From positions 25,145,740 to 25,209,739 of the forward strand of contig OY282606.1 of the NCBI GenBank assembly GCA_958298945.1: a stretch of 64,000 bases of DNA, in the 5' to 3' direction. The stretch's first letter is position 1, and every line of letters starts with the position of its first letter. The DNA is from Atherix ibis (lineage: Eukaryota > Arthropoda > Insecta > Diptera > Athericidae). Shown one piece after another: positions 46,981-58,019 of the stretch. The translations under genes and the position numbers were made by a program. Below the pieces are notes generated by a model, which was not told the origin of the DNA, searched no databases, and saw only the letters and a list, made by a program, of their open reading frames with translations.

Positions 46981-48277
46981 CGAGGTCTGTTCAAAAAGTA
47001 TCGCGTGTTTTTTTTGTGCTTTTTAAAAAATTATTTATTTATTCATGAATATCTATTTTGTCCCCTTCAAAGTAATCCCGACCAGACATTATACACTTGT
47101 GCCAACGTTTTTTCCAATCCTCGAAGCACTTCAAAAAAATATTTTTTTGATCTTGTTCAGCTCCTCAATCGTAGCGTAGCGTCGTCCTTTCATGGGGCTA
47201 TTCAGTTTCGGGAACAAGAAAAAGTCACAAGGGGCCAGATCAGGGGAATAGTGGCGGCGGCATTATTAGTATGTTGTTTTTGGCCAAAAATTCGTGCACA
47301 AGCAACGATGCGTGAGCAGGAGCGTTATCATGGTGCAAAAGCCAATTTTTGTTATTCAACAAATCCGGGCGTTTCAGGCGGATTGCTTAGCACAACTTGC
47401 GCATAACTTGCAGGTAATATTCCTTATTAACCGTTCTATCCTGTGGCAAGAACTCATGATACATCAGGCCCCTGCAATCGAAGAAAACTGTAAGCAAAAC
47501 CTTCACATTCGCCTGAACTTGACGCGCTTTTTGCGGTCTTGGCTCGTGCGGCAGCTTTCATTGGGATGATTGAGCTTTGGTTTCCACGTCATAATCATAA
47601 ACCCATGATTGGTCACCAGTTATGAGCATCTGGAGCAAATTTGGATCGTTGCGGACAGAGTCCAACAGCTTCTTCGCAATGTTAATGCTATGCTGTTTTT
47701 GGTCGAAATGGAGCAATTTTGGTACGAATTTCGCGGTGACCCGTCTCACGTCCAAATCATTGGTAAAAATCGAATGGCACCAGCCAATCGATATGTTTAA
47801 GTCCTCAGCAACTTCTCTAACGGTGATTCGACGATAGGTTAATACTAATTTCCTCATTTCATCAATGTTTTCGTCTGTTGTTGACGTCCTCGGGCGTCCG
47901 GCACGCTTTTCGTCGTTCACATCTTCTCGGCTCTCTGAGAACATTTTGTTCAACCGATAAATGTTGCTTCTATCCAAGGTAGCTTCACCATATGCCACAG
48001 TTATCATTCGGAATGCGTCCGTGCAATTAATATTATTTTTCACACAAAATTTCATACAGATTCTTTGATCCATTTTTTCGTATGGGCAAAAATTGAAAAC
48101 GAGCTAAAACACGTGCAAGCAAAGCAGCTGTCAAAAATTAACTGAACATTCAAAATGGCCGAACTTGTCAACATAAGTGATACACATTAGTACCAACATA
48201 ACGCTACAAAAAATCGAAAATCGAATATCGTAACCCGCAAAAATTCAAAATTCGCGATACTTTTTGAACATATCTCG
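46981..48277 (-). mobile_element. mariner, CGAGGTCTGTTC family, full-length copy
   Basis: 1297 bp with TIRs CGAGGTCTGTTCAAAAAGTA and its inverse (one arm ends catatctcg) and TA at both ends. It is the only copy of its family here with complete order from 5' UTR to 3' TIR, so it serves as reference for the deleted and fold-back copies at 1826, 5318, 9548 and 16752. Confidence 0.93.
47039..48073 (-). pseudogene. mariner transposase (GVQW3-like), several stops
   Basis: It starts MDQRICMKFCVKNNINCTDA and is open for 171 codons. These cover the first HTH (EATLDRSNIYRLNKMFSESR), linker KRAGRPRTST, second HTH (ITVREVAEDLNISIGWCHSI), RRVTAKFVPKLL and LITGDQSWVYDYDVETKAQ. In the last, the usual glutamate after the first catalytic D is Q. 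A stop replaces W after AQSSQ. Beyond it VKVLLTVFFDCRG and LLHHDNAPAHASLL (second D) are readable. The LAPCDFFLFP block (third D) is damaged by a frameshift and stop near 47240. The C-terminus (WKKRWHKCIMSGRDYFEGDK) then ends in IHE and TAA. The D,D34D type resembles GVQW3-type mariner proteins of arthropods. Confidence 0.88.
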
Positions 48278-48560
48278 TACGTTTGGCACCAAGGACTTTA
48301 CTTAGACAAACACTTGATCCAGACGCAGGACTTAGAAGACTTGCACTAATCAGACAATATCATTAGAATCTTCTGGGTAAAGGTTCTAAGCTTTCAATAG
48401 CTTACAAAATAGTTTTATTTAGTGTATTATTGAACCAATATGGACTTACGAGCTAATCTCTAAATTTTTCTCTATGAACACTACTCGCTGACTAAAGTAT
48501 CACTGGTCTCACCATTCACTTGGTACTATTTTGTAGTTGTCTAGATCTCTATAAATTATT

Positions 48561-51085
48561 TAAAAAAAAATAACTCCTAAAACAAGAGCTTTTTGTGCTA
48601 GCCTTAAAAGTACCTCAAAATCTAAAGAGAAAGGATTCTTATAAATACATTAAGAGGCGGTCAAATTAAATTGAAATTCCTGTCATTTGTGGAAATCCTA
48701 TAAATCTAGAGTATTGCATTTTGATTAGGTTACCTTAGCCTCTAGAAATTCATTGAAAAATTTTACTATAAATTTTTTTCAAAGATACAAATTTCCTATT
48801 GAAGGATTGCCCGAATTTATATCAATTTTTGGAAAAGTTCTAAAGCTACTGTTGAGAAGAATTCATTACTCATATAAAGCTGATTAAATAATAATTGATG
48901 ATATAAAATTATATATTTAAATTCCCATTCAATTCGACTTATTGAAATGATATCTTTTTTTTGTGTGGATAAAATTTATTAAAAAATACCTACATACCAT
49001 TTTTGTGTAAATTGAATTCTCCCTCGTGTATTAGCCTTCGTATTCTAGGAATATTTTTTTCATCGAATCAAAGCATTGCCAATATTGTAGAAATAAATAA
49101 AATTTATGCTAATTGGATATTTAATAATAAAATCTTCGAATATCGAGAACCAGAGAATGGCAATCATATTCAATTTCAAATATTTTTTTTTTTGGATACC
49201 ATCCCATCAACATCCATTATGTTGATTTCTGAATAGCTACAGACAATTTATACCTCAACAAAGATGAATTTATTTCGAAATCTTTTTGTAAATGTTATTT
49301 CTATTTAATTTCATTTTCGAATCCATTAGGATATCATAAATATAATTGGAACCATTTACAAATGAATATGGCTAAAAGACGTCGTCGACATTTCTCATGT
49401 TTACCTTAATTAAAAATTAATGGAAATATTTTGTTCTTGTCTTTTCCAGGTTTTTTTATTTTTATTCAAAATTTGTAAGATTTCGATTTGGTTTAATTTT
49501 TTAGCTTTTACTTTCTTATCATTTAGTAAATTATAGAAACATAAGTGAATCGATATTGCTATTAAGTGATAGTATTTTGATAGCAAAAAATAAAGCAGAT
49601 AAAAAAGCAAAAATTCACATAGAAAAAATTTCTTTCGAAGTTACTTCGGGCAGTCAATATCTTCTATTGGTATTATTGTATAACAAATCTTCTAGGTTGG
49701 TATCATTGTATTTTGATAGACCAACGATTAGGATTCATAAAATAATATTCGATAGCATATAGTATCGAATCATTTTTTTTTCTATTCTAGGCCAATTAGG
49801 TTTTCCTTTTTTTTTTTTTTGAACTGTTTTATGATTAGGAAGGACCTCATTCGATTAAATGTGTATAAATACTGTTTATAGTATAGCATAAGAATATGTA
49901 TTCTGCTAATCGATGGCACGTTAATGAGCTTTCTATGGATTCCATGTAGAACCATTTGGGGCCTTAAACTCCAATTAATATTTACTGTGTACGAGGCAAA
50001 AGGCGCTGGCTGCTCTTTGTTCCGAGTTCCAATTACATTTTCATTTGATGTATCTTATTGTACGGCATCAAAATACCGAAATTACAAAATAGGATAATAG
50101 ATTTTTGGTATGAATAAGCTCTAAACAAGTTTGTGCACAACAGTTTGTATGCCATTATTATTTAGTCCTTGGTTCTGGGTTGTCATATAAATGTGCAGAC
50201 GAAATTTCTCATCACAGTAAAACCATTTATCTGTGAGGAGGACAACAGTCATAGTTATATATGTTGGTCCCGTTTTATCAAAAAATTATATCCTTATAAT
50301 GATTGAGGATTGTTTAACTTATTGTTGTAGGATGTAACTGGAGGATGGTATGATTATGACAAATTGTTATTTATTCGAATGTGGCGGTTCTGGTATAGTT
50401 GCACCCAATAAATTTTCCTTTTTGACAATAGATTGACTAAGAACATGATATATTTTATTACAAGAGTTTGTCTGAATAATTCTGAGCTTTAGTGTTATTA
50501 TTTTCTTTTCTAAAAATGTCATTCAATTATCGTAAAAATTATTAAGAAGCTTTTCTGGTGATATTCTTAATATTCGCTTGTTTTATGATGTCCAATTTGA
50601 GTTTATGTTAGGAAAAATCCTTGAAATTATAACAGCAAAATTCATATTGTAATATCAATGTTATATAAAGATAATTTTTTTCTTACCAAATATTAAATCT
50701 TTAGAATAACTATGACTAAAAAAAAAGGATCTTATATGAGTCGATATATTTAAGTTGTGCTAGTTTGTGTGAGATTTTTTTTATATAATATATTCGACAA
50801 TAAAATCTGGCAGTTTAGAGTTAAATAATAAAATATAAAAAATAATAATCGTCTATGCCCTCTGGATTTTTTTATTTTTTAAGTTCTGAAATCATATTGA
50901 CCTACTTTTATATTACAAAAATTTGTCGACAGTGTCTATGGCATTTTTTCTACTTGAGTCCTGTGCCAAGTTTTGTATTGAAGTTTTTGTTTACAGCAAC
51001 ACCATTTAGAATTATACCTTTTTGAGTTGAAGCCTTTTTAAATAGTGTTTAACCCAATCAGCATGTTTTTATACCGTACATTTAC
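48561..51085. other. AT-rich stretch without gene
   Basis: No gene supported. Open frames such as 49003-49236 (77 codons) and 49556-49762 (68 codons) are plain AT-rich frames with no domain. Confidence 0.55.
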
Positions 51086-51089
51086 TTCT

Positions 51090-53150
51090 AATATATCTTA
51101 TAATTTTTGTAAAGGTTTGCAAACTGACTGCATCTACACTGACTTTAGTAAAAGGCATTTGACAAAATTTCTTACTTGATTATTTTGTTTAAACTAAAGA
51201 AAATGGGATTTCCTCCAATTCTTTTTAATTAGTTTACTTTATACTTATCTGATAGGACCTATAACGTGTTTCTTTGCACGTGTTTATCACGAGTTTTTAA
51301 AGCATTTACTGGTGTTCCGCAGGTTAGCCATCTTGGCCCATTACTTTTCATTCTTACCATTGATGACACTACATACACCAGGAATTAGACGAAAAATTGA
51401 TAACAGTTTCAGGTGATTTTAATAATGTTAAATAGAAACTATTTAATTTTGTAATTTTTATGAAAAAAAACTTGTTTAAATTAGCAGAACTAAAAGGCAA
51501 TTAAATAACAGGTGATTTTAATACTCTTTGGTTTTTTATATTTTTATTTTTGATAGATCACACGTGCCACGTGACGTGTGCCAAAGTCAAAAATGCTCAG
51601 TTACCGTCTTAACGGTCTTTGCCTTTAAAGAATATCGAGATTGCATTGTGTAGATTTTTTTATGTAGACATAACACCCACTTACTGGTGTTCCGCAGGGC
51701 AACCATCTTGTCCCATTGCTTTTCATTCTTTGCATTGATCACACTCCATACACCAGGAATTAGGGGAATAATTCATAACAGTTTCAGGTGATTTTAATAA
51801 TGTTATATAGAAACTATTTAATTTTGTAATTTTTATGAAAAAATAACTTGTTTAAATCAGCAGAACTAAAAAGCAATTAAATAACAGGTAATTTTATTAC
51901 TGTTTGGTTTTTGAAATTTTTATTTTTGACAGATCACACGTGACACGTGACATGTGTCAAAGTCAAAAGTGCTCAGTTACCGTCTTAACGGTATTTGCCT
52001 TTAAAGAATATCTAGATTGCATACTTTTGTGTAGATTTTTTTATGTAGACATGACACCCACTTACTGGTGTTCCGCAGGGTAGCCATCTTGTTCCATTGC
52101 TTTTCATTCTTTCCATTGATGACACTCCATACACCAGAAATTAGAATTTCTAAGGAAAAATGTATAACAGTTTTTAAATTAGCAGATATACAAAAGCATT
52201 TAAATAACGGATGATTTTATTACTGTTTGATTTTTCATTTTTTTATTATTGACAGATCACACGTGATACGTGGCGTGTGTCAAAGTCAAAATTAAAACGT
52301 CAGATTTTCCTATTTACATACACAATTTTCTGTTTCCATTATCTTCTCAAAAGTGGTGAGAAATCGTAATTCTTGCATACTTTTGTGTAGATTTTCTTAT
52401 GTAGATATGACACCCACTTATTGGTGTTCCGCAAAATAGCCATCTTCGCCCATTAATTTTTTTTCTTGCCATTGATGACATTTGTTAAATTAATTTTAAT
52501 ATTTCTGGATGATATAAAAGTTTTTTTTTCTTTATGAGGATTTAAAGTTATTTAATAATTGGTACACTACAAATGGCCTTGTGTTGAATTTTGTATAAAT
52601 ATGAAGTTATGAAGTTTTACAGATGCCTCAATTCTCGCAATTTCTCTTACAACTTTTCGGGATCTGCAATTAAACGTGCACAAACTGCTACTGATCTTAG
52701 GATTTTATTGGATAATAAACTTGAATTTATTCCTAACATTTACAAAATTGTTGCTCTTGAGAACTTCTCTATGTTAAAACCTCGGTGCACTTATATTGAT
52801 CCTTAGTTAGACCTATTCTTGAGTATGCAGATGTAGTTTGGTTGCCCTTTTACATTACTTATATTAACCATATAGAATCGATGCAATGGTTCTGTAACGT
52901 ATCCTTGCGCACGTGTTTATCAAGATATTCTGAATTACTTACTAGTGTTCCGCAGGGTAGCCATCTTGGCCCAATACTTTTTATTCTTGCCATTGATGAT
53001 ATTTGTTAAATTAATTAAAAAACTTATAAATTTTAATATTTCCGGATAATATAAAACTTTTGTCAAAAATTGAAGGATTTTCATTGGCATGATCATCTTA
53101 GACTTCCTCCTTACACAGATCGGCTCAATTTGGATGGAGATATAAGCCCA
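51090..53150 (+). pseudogene. jockey/CR1-like LINE reverse transcriptase with internal array
   Basis: Forward pieces: FCKGLQTDCIYTDFSKAFDK (about 51108-51175, first catalytic D), KMGFPPILFN and YLSDRTYN, then GVPQVSHLGPLLFILTIDDT (about 51311-51370). After the array (51311-52500), the RT resumes at the last GVPQ copy (52423) with DDIKVFFSL, LFNNWCTTNGLVLNFV and EVMKFYRCLNSRNFSYNFSG. The end is LRILLDNKLEFIPNIYKIVA and LVRPILEYADVVWLPFYITY (about 52806-52870). A second partial copy starts at about 52895 (SVPQGSHLGPILFILAIDD) and runs to about 53060. Frames are broken throughout. Confidence 0.8.
51311..52500 (+). repeat. tandem array: RT motif plus CACGTG spacer, about 370-bp unit
   Basis: The string ggtgttccgcag (GVPQ) occurs at about 51311, 51684, 52067 and 52423, spacing 373, 383 and 356. 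Each is followed by the RT stretch to about IDDTPYTRN (roughly 90 bp). A spacer of about 285 bp follows, containing acaggtgattttaat, atcacacgtg.cacgtg and ttgtgtagattttttatgta. Copy 4 reads on into the LINE. The spacer is the reverse complement of the repeat at 15.3-15.85 kb. Confidence 0.9.
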
Positions 53151-53328
53151 AAAGCAAAATGAGTCATAATGTGCAGTAAAACAAGCCTAAATAGTCAAAG
53201 ATTTTGGGACTTCGGTCTTTACTAACAGCAGCAATATTTTGAGTAGAGTATGCATGACGATGATGTTCAAGCTTAAACATATTCGTAACACTTCAAGTTA
53301 GCTCAGTAGGACCACTATGACGATCATA
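53151..53328. other. short unassigned gap
   Basis: No motif recognised between the LINE and the mariner. Confidence 0.4.
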
Positions 53329-53330
53329 TA

Positions 53331-54505
53331 AGGTGTAGTAAAAATTTTGCCAATAGATGGCTTTAGGAGTCTGTATCTCCCGTTTTAAAAGTGCGATCGG
53401 GTTGCAATAGATGGCGTTAGAAAGATAAGATTTTGTACTTAAAAAAGTTTTTCATACAGTTTTGTGATTACTTGACTCAGTATTTTTTTAGCACGCGTCA
53501 AAGATGGACACCAACAAAGAGACACCAACAATACGCCATATTTTACAGTTTTTCTTCGGTGAAGGCGAAAACGCAAGCCAGGCAGGTGAAAATGTGAATA
53601 GTGTTTATGGTCTTGATACTGTAATAGTCAATCACGCGCAATTTTGGTTTCGTTGATTCTGTTTCGGTAATTTTGATGTCAAAGATGCACCACGCTCTGG
53701 AAGGCCAATTGTCGAAAATGTCGATAAAATAATTGAAATCGTCGAGTCCGACCGTCACGTAAGCACTGTTTCGATTGCCCAGGAGCTAAACATTGCACAA
53801 AAAACCGTTTAAAACCACTTAAATAAGGCTGGATACAAAAAGAAGCTCGATGTATGGGTGCCACACGAGTTATCGCAAAAAAACCTCATGGACCGAATTT
53901 CCATCTGCGAATCGCTGCTGAATCGCAACAATATCGATCCATTTCTAAAGCGAATGGTTACTGGTGATGAAAAGTGAGTCACTTACGACAACGTCAAGCG
54001 ACAACGGTCGTGGTCAAATCGCGGTCATCCGGCGCAAACGGTGGTCAAGCCAGGATTGACAGTCAGGAAGGTTTTGCTGTGTAATTGGCCAAAGCGGCCA
54101 GCTTTCTCCAATAGGAGAGGAATTGTGTTCCATCAGCACAACGCCAGGCCGCATACATCGATTGTGACTCGCCAGAAGTTCCTGGACCTTGGTTGGGATG
54201 TTCTTATGCATCCACCTTATAGTCCGGACCTGGCACCAAGTGATTACCACCTCTTCCTGTCTATGACGAATGATTTTGCAGGTGAAAAATTCGCCTCAAG
54301 AGAAGATTGTGAAAATCGACTGTCCCAGTTTTTTGCCAACATGGACGAGGGTTTCTATGAGAGAGGCATTATGAAATTACCTCAAAAATGGCAATAAGTT
54401 ATCGAACAAAACGGTGCATATTTGACCTAAATCTTATCATTCTATCTTTTCTAAATAAAACCTTCAATTGAATGCAAAAATATTGGATTTATTTTTACTA
54501 TACCT
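53331..54505 (+). mobile_element. mariner, AGGTGTAGTAAAAATTTTG family
   Basis: TIRs AGGTGTAGTAAAAATTTTG and the inverse of AGGTATAGTAAAAATAAATC are flanked by TA (53329-53330, 54506-54507). 1175 bp, a little short because of an internal deletion in the transposase. Confidence 0.9.
53504..54430 (+). pseudogene. mariner transposase, cecropia-like, deleted and D to H
   Basis: It starts MDTNKETPTIRHILQFFFGE. The first HTH (ENASQAGENVNSVYGLDTVI) is followed by a stop, then DAPRSGRPIVENVDK. The second HTH (VSTVSIAQELNIAQKTV) is also followed by a stop. WVPHELSQKNLMDRISI and MVTGDEK (first catalytic D) precede a stop in the W codon. After VRKVLLCNW a deletion of about 35 codons removes the WDxxGIIYYELL strand. 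Then IVFHQHNARPHTS has histidine where the second catalytic aspartate is expected. PYSPDLAPSDYHLF retains the third D, and EQNGAYLT precedes TAA. Inactive on several counts. Confidence 0.88.
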
Positions 54506-54507
54506 TA

Positions 54508-55770
54508 TATAATCTTGTCTTAAAGCACTAAACGCGGCTCTGACCGAATCAATACTTTTGTAGAAAATTAATGACAAAACTTATACTAAATAAGTGTTAC
54601 TATGGATGATATATATGATTGAGAGCTGTTAAATGACAGGGTTGTACTTTTCAAACTACAAAATTGATAATCATAAAACCAATTTTTATGTTTTCTTTTA
54701 AAAATAAATTCCAAAGTTCCATTCAAGAGTATTTACTTGAATACTGATGCTATCAAAAACATATGTTTTAGTCATTTTTCGTAATATTATCCAGCCAATT
54801 TTAGTTTGCCTAAAGTTCTTCATCATATATATTAGCTACGCTTTGGAAACTTTTGAATATTAACATATTAAGTGAATGGGTTTCTTCTCATATGTTGTAT
54901 TTTCTTTATAATGAAATGTTCACAAAATATTTCAATCGAATTTAAATGAAGCTTATTTAGTTTGTATTTTTAAAAACATGCGCTATTTTAGTAGTAAATT
55001 TAAAATAATAATCAATTACAAAGTTTTATTGATTAGAGAAAAACAAAATCTACTTCGAATTAGTTAAAAACTTTATAATTATTTATTCGGTTGTATATTA
55101 AAATGAAAATTTTCTCACAGTAAAAACAAAAATATTAAATTTCACAAAAAAACTGAAATGTATTATTTTTAATTTTAATTTCTGTAAAAATTCATACCAT
55201 AAAAAAATTTGGTTGCCGCAAATGTTGAAGTATTTCACCAAAATTGAAAATAATCACGCAGTACCCAAAATTTATGCGATTCGTGTAGTATTAGTAAAAT
55301 AGTAAAACCATGAAATAGAAACTATTTATGAAGCTATTAAGAGTTTACAGTTAGTAGTATAGCTTTATCCTTGATAATTCTAATGAATTACTCTCTAGAC
55401 ATTATTTTAAGTTTCTCGTATTTGGGAAAAGATGGAGCACAGACTGGATCGTAATTAAATTTCTTCCGCTAATGGCATGGTTGGTGTGGAAATATTTGAA
55501 TATAGAAATGAGAATTAACTACTTTAGTTTTATTATACCGCAAATTTTATTTTAATCCATAATACGTTAACCATGTCTTAATATGTAAATTGTTACTTTT
55601 TACTTAAGTTGTAAGAATATTTAAATGTGCTAATTTTATAGATGAAAAAGGTGAAGAAATATAAATAAAATTATTAATGCTTGTTAAATAATCATTATTA
55701 TTTTCATAAAAAAAATGTTACTAAAAACTAAAATTACTATTAAAGTTTTTTTTTTTTTTATTATTGAAAA
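54508..55770. other. AT-rich gap
   Basis: No gene recognised. Confidence 0.5.
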
Positions 55771-55774
55771 AAAA

Positions 55775-56735
55775 ACCATATCCCTTCCAATAGCTCCAGA
55801 ATTCCATCCTCCTCCTACAGTGATGCGCAGAAACCCACGAAGATCCATCCCAACAACACCGCCTACGATTACGGAGATCACAACAGTAATCAACAAGCTT
55901 AAGTACAGCAAAGCACCCGGAACTGACAACCTGTCCCCAGAAGTTCTGAAGTTTGATCCACCACTTCTGGCCTCACTGTTGCATCCTCTAATCGCAAAAG
56001 CCTGGACACAATGCCACTTCCCGGACAGCTGGAAAGAAGGACTAATTATCACCATCCCGAAGAAGGGTGACCTTGGCAATTGCAAAAACTGGAGGTGAAT
56101 CACTCTGCTGAACACCATCCAGAAACTAATCGCATCAATCATCCTGACTCGCATCACTCCAACAGTGGAAAGTGCCCTCCGCAACGAGCAGTCTGGCTTT
56201 AGACCAAACCGCTCCTGTATTGATCACATCAACAGCCTAAGAATGATCATTGAACAGTCGAACGAATGGAACAGCCCGCTCTATCTTCTCTTCGTTGACT
56301 TCGAAAGAGCCTTCGACATGATTTCTCGCGACGCCATCTGGAGTGCTCTGGATGAACTAGGCATCCCGCAGGCCATCATCGATCTCATCCGAGAACTATA
56401 CCGCGAGGCCCCGTGTAGAGTGCGTTTCAAAGGACGAAACAGCGATACATTCAACATCTCGAGAGGAGTCAGGCAGGGTTGCGTAATCTCGCCTATCCTC
56501 TTCATAATCGCCCTAGACCTAGTCCTTCAACGCACTAACAACACAGCCAGCAACGGTATCCAGTGGACACTGCGTGAGAAGCTCCACAACCTGGACTACG
56601 CCGACGACATATGCCTCATGTCCCACACCTTCAACGGCATTCAGGAGAAACTGAATGCTCTGGCCGCTATATGCTCCATAGGAGTGACTGTGTTCTTATA
56701 TCTATGTGTAACATAGAAATGAAAACCTGTCAACA
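55775..56735 (+). pseudogene. non-LTR reverse transcriptase, internally deleted copy
   Basis: Good RT order: INKLKYSKAPGTDNLSPEVL (about 55895-55955), WKEGLIITIPKKGDLGNCKN, a stop at 56096, then LLNTIQKLIASIILTRI. LRNEQSGFRPNRSCIDHINS (about 56175-56240) follows, then YLLFVDFERAFDMISRDAIW (first catalytic D), SRGVRQGCVISPILFIIALD, and LDYADDICLMSH (YADD intact, about 56595-56630). Straight after QEKLNALAA comes the element's final 15 residues and 3' end (ICSIGVTVF, caggttttcatttct), as in the copy at 60.5 kb. The thumb and C-terminal region is thus deleted. GC content is much higher than the neighbours. Clade not assigned (RTE/CR1-like). Confidence 0.87.
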
Positions 56736-57165
56736 AAAAAAAAAAAATTCTCGTTAAGATGAGTTGCTATGATGAAAAATCTCGTTAAGTTAAAGTATCT
56801 CTTGGTCTGGATTCTTTTTATTTAGAATATTTTCAAAGAATCCTAATTATAGGATGATTAAAAAAAACTAATGGTTTTCATTATTAAAAGAAAGTCATTC
56901 AAAAAAAAACTACACACACAACAATTTTTGAGCAATTCCCTGGTCTAACTACTGACCATATCTACTGACCAAAAGGTCCGTGCGGAACATTGGCCAAATA
57001 TATTGCAGGTCTTTTCAAACTTCTTAGAATTTGAATTGGCAATGTCGCACTTACCTATGATTTTATTTTTTGGAGCCAACATCATAGCATTCAACTTACT
57101 GGCTCTCATACTCTAAAGCCACTTAATTCAGATTTTTTTCCTTTTGAAAAAATTTCATTTGATTA
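56736..57165. other. unassigned gap after LINE poly-A tail
   Basis: An A-rich tail follows at 56737-56749. No gene is recognised in the rest. Confidence 0.45.
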
Positions 57166-57640
57166 TTGGAGCTCCTGGCTCCAACCAGTCCTTTCCTCAT
57201 CTTTTTTTTGTTTTCCACAACAATTTTATTTGCCCCACCACATTTAAAAATTCTGATTACTCCCTTTAAAGAAGCTGGCAGTGCTAACCTTCATTCCTTT
57301 TCAGAGGTCCTTGATCCCAAATTTGTTTTCACCTGGTGCGTGGCAAGTGGCACCGTTTTGTTGAAAATATATTTGTCATTCAATAGAGACCATCAAAACT
57401 CATCATAACATTCACTATTCACCGTAAAAGTGTATGTCGACATCATTTTCGAAGAAGTACGATCTGGTCCAATGACACCACTACCCCGAAAACTGCCCAA
57501 AAAAGGGGTCATTGTTATTCTTAAATGCCATGTGGCAGTATTGGGTATAGTTACTGTAGCAATTGAATTCCTGTGGGCTTGTGACAGTAATATTATATTA
57601 TTTAACGTTAAACATAAAACCACGAGTCGCCTACGACCAT
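57166..57640 (-). pseudogene. DUF4817-type transposase, decayed
   Basis: Minus-strand order: RITMTPFLGSFRGSGVIGP (about 57475-57530, corresponding to VTVWCG..A.GVIGP), then YFFEND (after a frame change). TYTFTVNSECYDEF (about 57396-57437) corresponds to VTVNGERY. IYFQQNGATCHAPGENKFGI (about 57315-57375) is the FQQDGATCH block, with N in place of the catalytic D. Past this, toward 57166, only frame-broken sequence remains. It is another member of the family seen at 2.8, 17.6, 19.2 and 29.8 kb. Confidence 0.72.
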
Positions 57641-58019
57641 AGGGATTGAGTTACGCTCAATCAACGCTCCACCGTTATTGGTAGTTTACAGTCTAATGTC
57701 TACTGTCATAAGCAGTGACAGCTCCCAATATAATTACCAGTATCTCCCACGAGGGATCCGGAGACCGTACCCATGATATAGGTATTAAACACAGCCTAAG
57801 ACGCCTTACAATTATCGGGTACAGTGTGTTTTAACACAATGGGGCACCCCGATTCCCGTAGTACCAATTTTCGTTTTAGAGTACTTTGGTTTGTACTCCG
57901 CTCATTGTGCTACGGTAAGGAATCTTATAAATTCCTAGCCACCGCTAAGCCAGCTCAGGTATGCGGGTTCGCGAAGACACGAAAGTACAACCGGCATTTT
58001 CTTTGGTCTTTCAACCGGT
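57641..58019 (-). other. balanced-composition segment, possible R1-like 3' UTR
   Basis: Higher GC than the surroundings and directly downstream (minus strand) of the R1-like ORF end, so probably its 3' untranslated region. This rests on position only. Confidence 0.35.

Larger units (their letters stand above)
46545..48560 (+). pseudogene. jockey-like LINE reverse transcriptase split by a mariner
   Basis: Left part: MIPKPNETVPAPDTQ (about 46551), IRISADVP-GDVLGPIH (about 46755-46810, the GVPQGSVLGPI motif) and FTKWRVNVNNRKCVYVTFTC (about 46890-46960), as in the jockey copies at 23.5 and 31.7 kb. The mariner fills 46981-48277. Right part: YVWHQGLYLDKHLIQTQDLE (about 48279-48340, corresponding to VRYLGLYLDKRLTWNPHT), then SIAYKIVLFSVLLNQYGL (about 48393-48450, the KLLLYxxxLKPIWTYG motif). 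The two halves are in the same order and strand as in intact relatives, so the mariner inserted into an existing LINE copy. Confidence 0.82.

Noticed and set aside
57166..57408. 80-codon plus-strand ORF with hydrophobic stretch
   Set aside because: The minus strand of the same interval reads the FQQNGATCH transposase block, which is the better explanation.
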